Positions 34,700 through 45,998 of a stretch of DNA of 64,000 bases are shown piece by piece; the first letter of the stretch is position 1; the number at the start of each line of letters is the position of its first letter. Source of the stretch: Diplolepis rosae. Its lineage: Eukaryota > Arthropoda > Insecta > Hymenoptera > Diplolepididae. Below the pieces are notes generated by a model. It ran no database searches, was not told the origin of the DNA, and saw only the letters and a program-made list of their open reading frames with translations. The DNA lies in NCBI GenBank assembly GCA_030998225.1, contig JAPYXD010000469.1, positions 930,001-994,000 of the forward strand, written 5' to 3'. The position numbers and the translations under genes were made by a program.

Positions 34700-35246
34700 C
34701 CCTAGCGGACCCGTGTGAGAGAACGGTCATAGAATACTCTGACCGTTCTCTGACTGTTCTATGACCTCGCATTATTACGGCTAAGAACGGTAAAAAAGAC
34801 ATTAAAAGCTTTGCAATTATGATTCTGTGGCGAAATTTGGATTAGAAGGTGAAGCAATAAATACAATTATCTTATTTTTCAGCGATAAAAACTAGGAATT
34901 CATCATTTACCTGTCATTGAAGGCAGTGCAGTGGTTCACCATTTGCGGAACGTCTCCACCAATAGTAAACCTTCACGGTGGAGACGTTTCGCCAATTGTG
35001 AACCACTGCACTGCCTTCAATGATAGGTATTATGTTTTTCTAGTTTTTATCGCTGAAAAATAAGATAATTGTTTTTATTGCTTCACCTTCTAATTCAAAT
35101 TTCGCCACAGAATCATAATTGCAAAGCTTTTAATGTCTCTTTTACCGATCTTAGCCGTAATAATGCGAGGTCACAGAACGGTCATAGAACAGTCAGAGAA
35201 CGGTCAGAGTATTCTATGACCGTTCTCTCACACGGGTCCGCTAGGG
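34700..35246. mobile_element. Foldback element II
   Basis: The element is a 547-bp hairpin. The left arm 34700-34960 starts CCCTAGCGGACCCGTGTGAG and the right arm 34977-35246 ends in its inverse complement. The loop is 16 bp. Subterminal copies of GAACGGTCAGAGTATTCTATG and GAACAGTCAGAGAACG make the tips internally repetitive. It is inserted in DNA with many GAATCGATT motifs that probably belongs to the end of the hAT relic on its right. Confidence 0.85.
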
Positions 35247-35876
35247 TTCTTCGATTCTTTGGAATCGATTCTTGATTCTAGGGAATAGATTCCAAGAATC
35301 GATGCTTCGTCAGAATCGACATCGATTCCGATCACAGAGCTAAGAAAAAATAAATTTTCGCTTTCCTAAAGGTTATCTGTGATTGGTCATTGTCGAGTTG
35401 GCGTGTTTCGGTCATTTCATTGGAGGTTTTTTCCGTTGGATGGATTTCCTGGCGGCTTCGTGTCGACTTTCTTCTGTTTAATTTACAATGTGTTGCCGAA
35501 GCACGCTTTCGTCGCGTTTTCATAAGCAAATTTTTATCTTTGTATCGGGATGGCTCCGCCAAGTGAAGTTTGGCAGTATTTCAAGAAAATTAATAAAAAA
35601 GTCCAGTTTTTAGTGTCAGGTGGAATTAAATTACTGCAACAGTACTTCTTCCATGCAGAAACACTTGAAAACAGCTCACAAAATAGAGTTATGCAGCACC
35701 AGCAGCTGTAAAAAACGGAAAATTGCTTCTAACTCTGCCAATGCTGGAGAGCCAATTGCTTCGACCTCTCGTGAGGTGAGTTCTTAGTTTTTAATTTCTT
35801 TTTTATTCTTATAAATAAAATGAAGTATGATGTAGGGGCAAACATAACCTCAAAATTGGATTATATGGTCAAAGCT

Positions 35877-36170
35877 AAAAAAATTTCTTGAACTAAAGAA
35901 ATATGAAGAATACCAAAACTTGTAAAATTACTTCCTTCAAAGTAGTGAATTTACTAATTTGAAATGAAAAAACATCTTATTAGTAATAAGAAAGTGCAAT
36001 TATTATCTACATTGAAAGAGGTAAATTCACAAAATCTTGTAAAACTACTACATTAGAAGTGATCTTTTTTCTTTTGAAGTTAGTAAATTCACTACTCTGC
36101 AAGATATAATTTTATAAGTTTTGGTATTCTTCATATTTCTTGTAAAGTCACAAGAAAAATTTTTCACAGT
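35877..36170. mobile_element. Foldback MITE in hAT relic intron
   Basis: Mirrored arms: left AAGAAATATGAAGAATACCA then AAACTTGTAAAATTAC; right TAATTTTATAAGTTTTGG then TATTCTTCATATTTCTT. The right end reads TTTTTCACAGTG, similar to the CACTGTAAAAA tips elsewhere in the window. Confidence 0.65.
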
Positions 36171-36198
36171 GGGTCTTTGTAATTTTATTCAGGGGTAA

Positions 36199-36600
36199 AC
36201 ATAACCTCAAAATTGTATTATGTCTTGAACCTTTGGAATTTTATTCCGGAAAGTTTATCATTAAAACATAAATTTTGTTTACAAATTGAATTTATTCAAA
36301 ACCAATATTCTTTTATTGTGATAATTTTTCTCAGTTTTATAATAGATCATAAGATTAATCACATAATTACACATAACCTCAAAATTGTATTATGTCTTGA
36401 ACCTTTGGAATTTTATTCCGGAAAGTTTATCATTAAAACATAAATTTTGTTTACAAATTGAATTTATTCAAAACCAATATTCTTTTATTGTGATAATTTT
36501 TCTCAGTTTTATAATAGATCAAAAAATTATTCACATAATTACACATAACCTCAAAAGTGAATAATCTCTTGATCTATTATAAAACTGAGCAAAATTATCA
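36199..36600. repeat. 172-bp direct repeat, two copies plus inverted fragment
   Basis: ACATAACCTCAAAATTGTAT starts at 36199 and 36371, with a third start (ACATAACCTCAAAAGTG) at 36543, all exactly 172 bp apart. The third copy breaks off at once into an inverted piece of the unit (TCTTGATCTATTATAAAACT). Confidence 0.85.
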
Positions 36601-37672
36601 CAATACATTACTGTATTATCTTGATGGTACGTTTATTCTATATATCTCTTTCTCTTATTCCTTTGGTTCTGTAATTCAACTTCCACAAATATTATTATAA
36701 ATAATGTATTTATTAATTCTGCAGGGATTGAGATGAAGTCAGAGGTCATTGGGGCAAAGCCTATGTCTCAAAGGAAGACTATAGACAATTTGTCTATAAT
36801 CCTTACAGGACTTTGTTTAGAATGGGGCTTGGACTTAGATAATGTCAGGGCTGTGATAACGGACAATGGGGCAAATATTGTAGGAGCCTGTAAAGATGTG
36901 TTTGGCGCAAGCAAGCATATCTCCTGCTTAGCACACAATTTGAATATCGTGGTCACAAATGCCCTTGGTCTCTATAAGTTACCGTTACCGATTCTGCTGC
37001 TTAAAGTCAACAATTTAAAGGAACAATTTAAAAAATCAAGAAAATCGTCGGTTTCTTCAGAAGAAGCGAGAGCCTCTGAAGAATTGAAGGAATTGCAAAT
37101 GACAGAGTGGAAAAAGCAAGAATCAGAATGCTTGAAACTCATTGAAGAGTTGAATTTGAAATGCTACAGCGATTCCAGATTGCCAGAGAAGTCAGAGACG
37201 TCCTGAAACCTGTATGGCAGGTGACTCAAGAAATCTGCTCCGAGAAGTCGGTAACTCTGAGTAAATGTATTCCGCTGGTAGCCCTTCTCCACAAAGTAAT
37301 TGATACTTTTATATATTGAATTTCCAGGACCCGACCTTCAAAAATTAAGATTTTGTTATCATTTTTTATTTTTTCCAGACCATAAGTTCATATGATGCCG
37401 CTAATCCAGTGACTTTTAATCTGAAGACCGATTTATTAGCAGAAATTGACAAGAGGTTTGGAAAATTGGAGAAATGTAAGGTTCCAGCAATGGCCACGAT
37501 CTTAGATACCCGATTTAAGAAGATGCATTTCAGTTGTCCAATTGATGCATCAAAAGCTATTAAAGCCATCGGTAAGAATTTATGACTGGATTCTTCTAAT
37601 TTATTTGTTTCGCTTATATGTTGGTGCTATTTTTGTTCTGTTTTTTGAGATTCAATTTATTTGTTCTGCTTA

Positions 37673-38111
37673 TTAAGGGAGTATGGTGGATAAGACTATT
37701 AAAAATGAGAATTACTTGTAATTTTGACAGAACGCGTATTATAGCTTACTTGAACTATGGTTCAAATTTCGTGACCCTTCAGAACTTCAAACCCGAGAAA
37801 TTAATTATTGAAAATAACATGCGATCTTATGGGAAAATGCTGTTCTTTAAGGATTATTTAAAAATGGGAAATTTATGAAAAAATTCTGAGATACGTGAAA
37901 TTTGTTCATAATTTTCCCATTTTTAAATAATCCTTAAAAAACAGCATTTTCCCATAAGATCGCATGTTATTTTCAATAATTAATTTCTCGGGTTTGAGGT
38001 TCTGAAGGGTCACGAAATTTGAACCATAGTTCAAGTAAGCTATAATACGCGTTCTGTCAAAATTACAAGTAATTCTCATTTTTAATAGTCTTATCCACCA
38101 TACTCCCTTAA
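37673..38111. mobile_element. Palindrome with 207-bp arms, TTAA edges
   Basis: The arms 37673-37879 and 37905-38111 are nearly identical inverse complements around a 25-bp loop; only a few bases differ. Both outer edges are TTAA followed by GGGAGTATGGTGGATAAGAC. Reading frames on opposite strands through the two arms give almost the same peptide, which is an effect of the symmetry. Its right TTAA is shared with the next TTAA element. Confidence 0.85.
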
Positions 38112-38303
38112 GGCCATGTGATACTTTAGCACGATAAAACTTTATTCCCATCATTTTCACTAAACTAATAATAAACCTCCGTTTAAATATTCTTTACCGT
38201 ATCCCAAAATTTCAGGTCAAAATATTTATTTTTGAGGCCGTATAATTGGGTAAACTGAAAATCATTAAAATCGATACTTTTTCAAAGTATCACATGGCCT
38301 TAA
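38108..38303. mobile_element. TTAA-type foldback MITE, copy 3
   Basis: Tips TTAAGGCCATGTGATACTTT are exactly mirrored at the right end (AAAGTATCACATGGCCTTAA). It abuts the 207-bp-arm palindrome, sharing one TTAA with it. It lies in an intron of the dead hAT gene. Confidence 0.85.
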
Positions 38304-38827
38304 CATGAATTTGTCGCGTTAATGTTTATTCTGATTACTAAAATTGCTTACTAAATATTTATCACCTTTATCTGGAAATTTTGTAAATATTTCAGTGAAC
38401 GAGATGAAAGCAAAAATAGCAACGACCTCATCGAATGCTGAGCTACAGGAACAAGGAGCATCTGCCGGAGTAGAACCTGTTAACCCTGATGACTTTTAGT
38501 CATACCACGACATGCTGCGACAGCAGCAGCTTCCGAATGAAAGTCAACAACAAACTTTGGAAGCAATTGACATTGAGATCAGTCAATATCTCAGATGTCC
38601 TGTTTCTCCGCGCACTTTCAATCCATTTGAAGAGTGAATAAGCATGAAGCCTCACTATTCTCGCCTCTACGAATTGACGATGGACTATTTGCCAATCCTA
38701 CCCATCCCTGATTTATTTTTATGGAAGACTTGTTAGCTTCTACTTACTTTGTTCTTGTGAAAAGGGAAATTGAGAGAACCTCTTGTGTAATAGAATGAGT
38801 TATTCAAGATTATTAATGTTGTAGCTG

Positions 38828-39023
38828 TACCCGGTAAGGTGGACATTGAATGGCATTGAAATGTGAAAAACTGGAAAGAAACGGAATCGAAAATTAAAGT
38901 TTTGAATCTCATTTAATGCCTAGAAATTAAAATGCATTCAAAAGTATTTTTTTCGATTCCGTTTCTTTCCAGATCTTGACATTTCAATGCCATTCAATAC
39001 CCACCCACCTTCTAACGGGGTAA
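38828..39023. mobile_element. MITE with TACCCGGTAA / TACCCCGTTA tips
   Basis: The left end TACCCGGTAAGGTGGACATT and then GAATGGCATTGAAATGT, ending in GGAAAGAAACGGAATCGAAA, is mirrored on the right over about 65 bp. Related fragments lie near 470-630, 690-905 and 2841-2925. The superfamily is not assigned, because no target duplication is evident. Confidence 0.75.
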
Positions 39024-39678
39024 TGTACCTGACATTTTGAAGTTTTTTGAACCAAGTTTCGACAATTGAAACATACACAATATATGAAACTTTTCATTAC
39101 AATGATACGGCTTAAATTAAATTAAATTTTATCTACAATGTTATTTTAATTAAAAAAAAAAAAATTAAAAATATTTGCCGTAAAATTATTATATTCAACA
39201 CGAAATGTACATTTTTTTTGCAAAATTACGTTTAATGCAAATTTTACAGTTTTTTGTTAAAACACGAATATTTTTGGTTAGAATACTATTGCCTGTAATA
39301 GTACAACTGATTAAGATTTTACAGAATTCATTTGGAAAGTTACATAACCTGGAAGTTTAATTCCAAACTGTCGGTAATATCGCTACTCTAAGAGTAAGAA
39401 ATATTATTACCAACTCTCAGTGGTAAAGTTACACAAAATTTTTTTTACAGTGAGTGCTTTTTACATCAAATTAACGGTGAACAAGAGAAATTCACAATTA
39501 CAATATGAGAAAAGTTATTTCAGGCATATTATTCAAACATGATAAATTTGATATCATTCATGTGCGTGAAAAAAATATTACGGAGCGCAAAGTACGCAAT
39601 GAAAATGCGTTCACACTTCCAAAGAGGACCAGGCAAATTCTTTACTTTTTAAATATAGCTATAAAATATCTAACTTAC

Positions 39679-40118
39679 TGTGTTCTTGAATATTCTAGAA
39701 GCAAAACTTCTTTGATCTGACTTCGTATATTCTCGACTGTTTTATCCAAATCCTCAACACTGATAACATTATTATAATAGGAAGGTAAACCAGCTTCTGG
39801 TATAATATGAGTCCTTGTAACGTACTGAGCATGTTCCAGTGTATTATAAGGTACCTGATTTTCACTGATAAGGCAACTGATCCAGCCATAATACCTTGGC
39901 ATGTTAATTGCTATCAACTTTTCCTCGACGGTTTCTTGTCTTTTAACCATAGCATAAAAAATTTCTTCCTTTCTTCTTTTCTTGGCATGATAGGAAAGAT
40001 CAAGAATTGGTGGGTATTGAGGTTCTACTTCCTGAACTGTTGCCGGAACACTTAACTTTCGAAACTGTCTCTTGACCCGACAGATTGATGGGGAACGCAC
40101 AATGCGTGGAGTAAACAT
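39679..40118 (-). CDS. mRpS30: mRpS30 (mL65) first coding exon
   Basis: This exon encodes the N-terminal 146 residues. It starts with an arginine- and serine-rich, acid-poor leader (MFTPRIVRSPSICRVKRQF) typical of mitochondrial import, followed by the family signatures YPPILDLS, EEKLIAINMPRYYGW and TRTHIIPEAGLPSYYNN. The donor is ACACA|GTAAGT, leaving two bases that join the single base opening the exon at 2528 (codon CAC). An AG acceptor (TTTTTGCAG) at 40137-40140 would place a short 5' UTR segment 40119-40136 in this exon; no convincing donor for an upstream exon was seen, so transcription may instead start upstream without splicing. The frame is open with no lesions. Confidence 0.9.
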
Positions 40119-41348
40119 TTTTTTAAATGTTTGCCCCTGCAAAAATCACAATTTCTTTTAAAGAATGTATTTTTTTGAGACCGTGAACATTTTTTTCCGT
40201 TTTTTGCGGGCCAACGCACGACGCACGATGAAAACCCGAAGCCACGCCACCAGGGTGGCCAAGCTGTAATGCTTTCGACATTGCCAGACAGTGCATACAC
40301 AATAGGTCGACTCCTGTAGGAGTAAAGGAGAATGAATTATAGTGTTTGCTATCAATAAGCGGTGGCGCTATTGTCCCTATTTTAAAAATAAAATTAAAAA
40401 AAAAAGTTATTATTGAATGTCATGAAAGAATGAAAGAGATAGTAATATTTATATATTAATATTAGCTGAATGTTTCAAAATAGTTTTTGTACGAGATTAA
40501 TATGAATAAAATAGGGAAAATTTAATTAAAAATATTCAAGTAATATTAATATTTAAAGTCTGATCTCTTTTATTTGTTTATAGCATTGAATAATGTATTT
40601 TTCAAAATTTTCATATTAAATTCTCCATATATTACTGTGAATTTTCTAGGAGTGATGGTACAGTTAGTGTTGCGTGTGACGATTCGGCAACCTAACTTAG
40701 GAATTCAACTTGGGACATTAATGGGGCGCCATTTTCTTTTCTGATACATACGGCTGATAGACAGTGACTGAATTGGTAACGTAACCTGCATGTCCCATGG
40801 CCTTAAGGGTATTTACAAACTCGATCCAGAAACTACTAAGTTTAGCTTCCTTTTTTGTTGAACTTTCCGAGAGGGTAACAGAACTCTGATCACACACTGA
40901 GAAAACTGGAGTGTCAACCTAAACATTTGGAGGGTGAAGCAGACTATATTTGAGGTTAAACTATAGGATAGCCTTCTAGATAGTGTAACTTATAACCTGT
41001 GAATTGTGAAAATAAGATGGTCAACTTGAATACTTTAGAGGGAGAAGTTGATCATCGCAGACAGAAAAATAGATTATCGAAGGGGGAAAAATAGACTATA
41101 ATCTACCTCTATGGCTAACCTCAAAACTTTTACATTTAAGCTTTCACAATTATTATGTTATTATAGCAAGTGAAATAGGTACTCACCAATTAGTTGGCAA
41201 AAATAACCCTCGTGACACTTTAACACGTAAAGGACGCGAAACCGGCAATGAGGTTAGAGTCCACGCTGGTGATATTGGAGGAAAAATAGGCGAACCCACG
41301 TGACTTTACAATTTTGGCGCGTATTTCACCAATCGACACTCTTTATAG
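40119..41348. other. mRpS30 5' flank, no gene seen
   Basis: The promoter is expected near 40150-40400 on the minus strand. The sequence there is GC-richer, with GGTGGCGCTATTGTCCC at 40362, but no specific element could be assigned. 40400-41340 is AT-rich and has no convincing exon. Confidence 0.4.
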
Positions 41349-41625
41349 TGTTTTAGTTGCCCAAAGTTTCAATTGCCCATAAAATCACCAGAAGTCACTA
41401 TATTTGAAAAGCAGTGTTTGACGAAGATTATGAAAGGAATGCGTTGGAAAAAATTGCAAGTATATATCAAATATAGGCGGTAGACAGCGCTTCAGGGAAA
41501 TGTACAGGAATCCTGCATCTTGCAATCCTCGCAGTTTTTGCCAACACATTCCTTTCATAATCTTCGTCTAACACTGCTTTTCAAATATAGTGACGTCTGG
41601 TGATATTATGGGCAACTAAAACTAT
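41349..41625. mobile_element. Inverted-repeat element beside the large hAT
   Basis: The left arm ATAGTGTTTTAGTTGCCC, then AATCACCAGAAGTCACTATA and AAAGCAGTGTTTGACGAAGA, is mirrored to 41625 on the right. The middle is about 70 bp. The large hAT at 41635 inserted just outside its right end. Confidence 0.75.
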
Positions 41626-41634
41626 GGTACAATG

Positions 41635-44254
41635 CAGTGTGCCCAGATCGGACACGCCAACCATTCACACACAATTACAGGCTACGTGCGTGAGAATAAA
41701 GTAGGAGCTGTAAGTTTGGTTGCGCGCGCAACCAACTTCTCCTCTTCTGAATTCGAAAACTCGGAGATGCCCGAAAATCTTCGGGAAACTTCGGCTCTCT
41801 CCTTACTTCGTCTATATATAGCATATACGAAATAAAGTAAGAGCAAGCGTTCCCTAAATTTCTGAGTTTCTGCGATTTCTTCGATTCGATGTCTCATGCA
41901 TCTCGTCGTCTGCTCGCCCGGCGACTTCTGTTTACAAAATTTGACAGCTAACAAATTTTGTTAAAACTCTTAAATAATGTTAATGACGTGACATCAATTT
42001 TATGAATTTCAGGAAATGCTAAATAATTCTTTCGAGTGTGTGATCTGCAAGGACTATTTATTCGATACTATATTTGTTTGTAGAATTTAAATGCAGAATT
42101 TGAGGTTAGGTTCATAACCTGTTGTATTCAAGTAGTTTTATTTTTTAACTTTCTTTGATTTCACTCAATTGATTTTGAATATTGTAAATTCAGAATGTTA
42201 ATTAATAGTATTTTTATGTACATTTTTAAAATAATAATCATTTTTAATTAATAAATTCTGTCATAATTACCTTTCTTATAATTCTATTTTCTGAGAATAT
42301 AAAACTAAACTAAATAATTACTTACAGGAAATAATTCTTTAATATTCTTTCTTACCTATATCTTAGGTAATAAAGTACATCTATAAAGGGAAAAATTGTT
42401 ACTGTCAATATTTTTGGTCGAAATGAGAAATTGAAATTTTGAGTTTAGAATTTAAATCCAATACTCTTACAGTCTTGCAAATGAAAATTAAATTACAGAT
42501 ATTAAAATTTCACAACAGTATAATATAAATCAGTAAATTAATGATACAATAATGTAAACATGAAAGAGTTTTAAAATCGTTTGAACTCAAAAATTTTTTA
42601 ATTTTCAAAGGCTTTTTTAAGGCTGTAAGTGCTTTTCAAAAATGATTAATTAAAAGCTTAAAATAAAATCATAAGTGGACAGATTAAAAAATAATGAGGT
42701 ATTAAAAATTGCTTAATTAATAATATTTCCAATTTTAAATTGAATAAGTTGGGAATATTTAAATAAAAAGATCAACAAATAATTATAATGGTTCCTCTTT
42801 ACAAAACTTTTAATTGCAAACAATTCCAATTGTAAAATATCCTCGATTTTTAAGCGTTTTTAAACTAAATCTATATAATTCAAAGTAATTTTATTTATAT
42901 ATCGAAAAAATTGAAATAGTGCTCGGACTTTAGAAAACTAAGAAATTTATTCATGGAAACCATTTCAAATTGCAATTAATGAAATATTTCAAATGAAACA
43001 ATTATTTTTTGTGCCTTCTTTTGAGGATATTGTTAGAATTTCCTTTTCTACCAATTTTACTGGGAATTCTTACATAAATCAGGATCACCTTTGGTAAGTA
43101 CGAATTATTTCCCTCTCTAAATCAAAATAAGTGCACTCAGAAAAAAGATTTGATTGAATCAAAGAAAAAGATTTGTTTGGACGACTTTCTTTGATTTAAA
43201 GAAATAATTTGTTTAAATGAAATAAGATTTGTTTTATAATTAATCATTTTTGTAAAGCACTTATAGCCTTAAAAAAATCTTTGAAAATTAAAAAATTTTT
43301 GAGTTCAAACGATTTTAAAACTCTTTCATGTTTAAATCATTGTATCATTAATTTACTGATTTATATTATACTGTTGTGAAATTTTAATATCTGTAATTTA
43401 ATTTTCATTTGCAAGACTGTAGGAGTATTGGATTTAAATTCTAAACTCAAAATTTCAATTTCTCATTTCGACCAAAAATATTGACAGTAACAATTTTTCC
43501 CTTTATAGATGTACTTTATTACCTAAGATATAGGTAAGAAAGAATATTAAAGAATTATTTCCTGTAAGTAATTATTTAGTTTAGTTTTATATTCTCAGAA
43601 AATAGAATTATAAGAAAGGTAATTATGACAGAATTTATTAATTAAAAATGATTATTATTTTAAAAATGTACATAAAAATACTATTAATTAACATTCTGAA
43701 TTTACAATATTCAAAATCAATTGAGTGAAATCAAAGAAAGTTAAAAAATAAAACTACTTGAATACAACAGGTTATGAACCTAACCTCAAATTCTGCATTT
43801 AAATTCTACAAACAAATATAGTATCGAATAAATAGTCCTTGCAGATCACACACTCGAAAGAATTATTTAGCATTTCCTGAAATTCATAAAATTGATGTCA
43901 CGTCATTAACATTATTTAAGAGTTTTAACAAAATTTGTTAGCTGTCAAATTTTGTAAACAGAAGTCGCCGGGCGAGCAGACGACGAGATGCATGAGACAT
44001 CGAATCGAAGAAACCGCCGAAACTCAGAAAGTTAGGGAACGCTTGCTTTTACTTTATTTCGTATATGCGATATATAGACGAAATAAGGAGAGAGCCGAAG
44101 TTTCCCGAAGATTTTCGAGCATCTCCGAGTGTTCGAATTCAGAAGAGGAGAAGTTGGTTGCGCGCGCAACCAAACTTACAGCTCCTACTTTATTCTCACG
44201 CACGTAGCCTGTAATTGTGTGTGAATGGTTGGCGTGTCTGATCTGGGCACACTG
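41635..44254. mobile_element. hAT element with ~1-kb inverted repeats, TSD GTACAATG
   Basis: Arms of about 1.02 kb (41635-42655 and 43233-44254) are inverse complements with few differences. The tips read CAGTGTGCCCAGATC. The flanks GTACAATG at 41627-41634 and 44255-44262 are identical, the hAT-type 8-bp duplication. The middle (42656-43232) is unique and non-coding. Each arm carries the same 90-codon open frame reading inwards from near the tip (41682-41954 minus, 43935-44207 plus) and a GGTTGCGCGCGCAACC palindrome. No transposase is recognisable. Confidence 0.9.
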
Positions 44255-44838
44255 GTACAATGTATACCTACCACAAAATGTATGAAGATTTATTCATAGA
44301 ACTATTTGAGGAGAATCTAGAACTCTGAACAGGGGCGTGTCCGAATTAGGGTTGTAAAGTTCCATTAACCTTGGGGCAAATAAAACGTTTCATGAAACTT
44401 TTGAAACGTTTCAAAGTTTCAAGCATAATGGTGGAAAAATTGAAACTAATTGAATTTTCAAAATTCATAAATAAATTGCATAAATAATCAAATAAATAAC
44501 TAATTTATATAGAAAATTTGAATATATAAATAATTTTAACTAATTAGAAAGATATAATCACGTGAGTCAAATATAAACTATTTAGTATTTTATGTTTTTA
44601 AATTTATTGTCTTAGAATTAATTTGCGCTTCTAGCGACCCATTTTCCAAGAACTATACTTTAAACGCAAAATATTAAGTCGACAATTACCGGTAAAAACC
44701 TGTCATGAGTGCGCATGCGCATTCATGTTTGTGAAATTTTGCAAATGTTTCATGAAACTTTGGTCTATGAAACGTTTCACGAAACTTTCAATGTTTCAAT
44801 GAAACGTTTCATGAACTAACATCTCTACTATCCCTAGT

Positions 44839-45832
44839 CAGGGTTGCGAAGGTAAAATACCTAACGTAATTTACATGGTTTTCTACACGTAATTTACTAT
44901 GTATATTACGTGGAGGTTTTCTACACGTAATTTACGTATATGCTAGACTTGAAGTTTTGGCAGGTATGCAAGCTAACCTAATTTTTGTGTATCGTTCGCG
45001 AATCTTGTTATTTCGTTAATAAATGTCAAAATTATAATTTAAACATAAGTAAGGGTGGTAGGCCAATGCACGAAAATTACTTTTTTTTTAGGAAAAGATG
45101 CATCGCCATTGAAAATGATTTGCTAGCAGATGAGCAGATGCATATTGACAAAAGGCAAGATAGCAATTGCACTTTAAGTATGATTCTTGTGCTCAATAAA
45201 AGCAATATTTCTTCAGAAGGAATAGTGCTGTTAAACGATAACGTTTAACATATACATTGTAAAGTCTGTATATTACCATAATATTTATTGAAAAGAAATT
45301 TACGTTATCCTGAATATAACATATTACAGTAGTTCGGTAAATATTTATAACTTCTTTAGGTTTTCTATTAAAATTATTGATATTCCAGTGATTAGCAAAA
45401 GATAATAAACAAATAAATTAATAGATTTTAATTTTTATTTACTTACCTGTGACCTAAAAGCCGATCGTAAGCATGGTTTTTCAAAATTTTGACACACTGT
45501 AAACATTTTGCCACAATTTTATCAGTTTCTTTTAAACACTTGAAATTCAATTCCGACCATCGGATTTTATTTGCGCATTTCATTCTTTTTCCTCCTTCAG
45601 ATTTTCTCATTTTATAATTTGATTTTAATTTGGACACTTGCCGAATTAAGAGAAATGCAGATTTAAATTTTAACTATAGTTAATTGTATAAACAAACACA
45701 AGAAGAGAGATTATACATACTCTTTTAAGTTTTAAGGTTCGCTACCTTGAATATGTAATTAACTACAGTTTTCGACGTAAATTACGTAATTTACATGGAA
45801 AGCCTCAAGTTACGCGTGATTTTGCAACCCTG
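44839..45832. mobile_element. Inner hAT, TSD TCCCTAGT
   Basis: The tips CAGGGTTGCGAA and, inverted, CAGGGTTGCAAA enclose 994 bp. TCCCTAGT flanks both sides (44831-44838 and 45833-45840). The ends carry repeated ACGTAATTTACNT motifs. A minus-strand exon inside (45443-45637) resembles a BED zinc finger, so this is a shortened derivative of an autonomous hAT. Confidence 0.9.
45443..45637 (-). pseudogene. BED zinc-finger exon remnant in the inner hAT
   Basis: The 64-codon open frame has a conserved Trp in IRWSELNFK, the pair CLQC and a His near the end (RLLGHR), the layout of a BED finger. It runs into GGTCACAG|GTAAGT, a good splice donor. The rest of the transposase is gone, so this is a first exon left in an internally deleted element. 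Confidence 0.5.
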
Positions 45833-45998
45833 TCCCTAGTCCGAATTTGCGAAGTACATGTACATTACACTCAACGACTTACGACATTACGAAGTAAATT
45901 TTTTTTTTGTGAAAAATTGGTGTCTGAAGTGCTTTTGTGTGCTTTTTAGGTAAATTGGAATGGTTTTAACAGTCGGTGATATAAAAATTTAAGTGAAA

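Larger units (their letters stand above)
35550..38735 (+). pseudogene. BED-type hAT transposase gene, dead, four exon blocks
   Basis: Blocks are 35550-35775 (BED finger), 36725-37295, 37379-37571 and 38396-38735, with GT/AG-like borders. The BED block begins MAPPSEVWQYFKKI and after a frame slip continues STSSMQKHLKTAHKIE; both Cys of the finger are replaced and the His pair remains. The second block has AVITDNGANIVGAC and HISCLAHNLNIVV, the hAT catalytic region with D in TDNGAN, then frame-slips to REVRDVLKPVWQVT. The third reads MATILDTRFKKMHF. The fourth reads through PDDF (stop) SYHD and RTFNPFEE (stop) followed by the dimerisation-type end. At least two stops and two frame slips make it inactive. 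MITEs and palindromes occupy its introns. Confidence 0.8.
2529..39678 (-). other. mRpS30: Giant mRpS30 intron (about 37.1 kb)
   Basis: The intron runs from donor CACA|GTAAGT at 39678 to acceptor TTTACAG at 2529 on the minus strand. It holds a BEN-domain gene on the opposite strand, a small 79-aa gene on the same strand, a 4-kb tandem array, two CIDE-N-type pseudogene copies and many transposable elements. The intron is inferred from exon homology, order, strand and phase; no transcript is available to confirm it. Confidence 0.8.
44347..45838. mobile_element. Outer hAT MITE, TSD GTCCGAAT, carrying a nested hAT
   Basis: The element starts TAGGG (44347) and ends CCCTA (45838). GTCCGAAT precedes it (44339-44346) and follows it (45839-45846). 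It was about 490 bp before the hAT at 44839-45832 inserted into its last bases. The interior holds repeats of GAAACGTTTCATGAAAC. Confidence 0.85.

Noticed and set aside
37618..38160. Two open frames on opposite strands giving nearly the same 65-70-residue peptide
   Set aside because: They are the two arms of the 207-bp palindrome read in opposite directions; there is no independent coding evidence.
41682..44207. Mirrored 90-codon open frames in the large hAT arms as protein genes
   Set aside because: They are copies of each other by symmetry, match no family I recognise and lack splice or promoter support. They are described with the element only.
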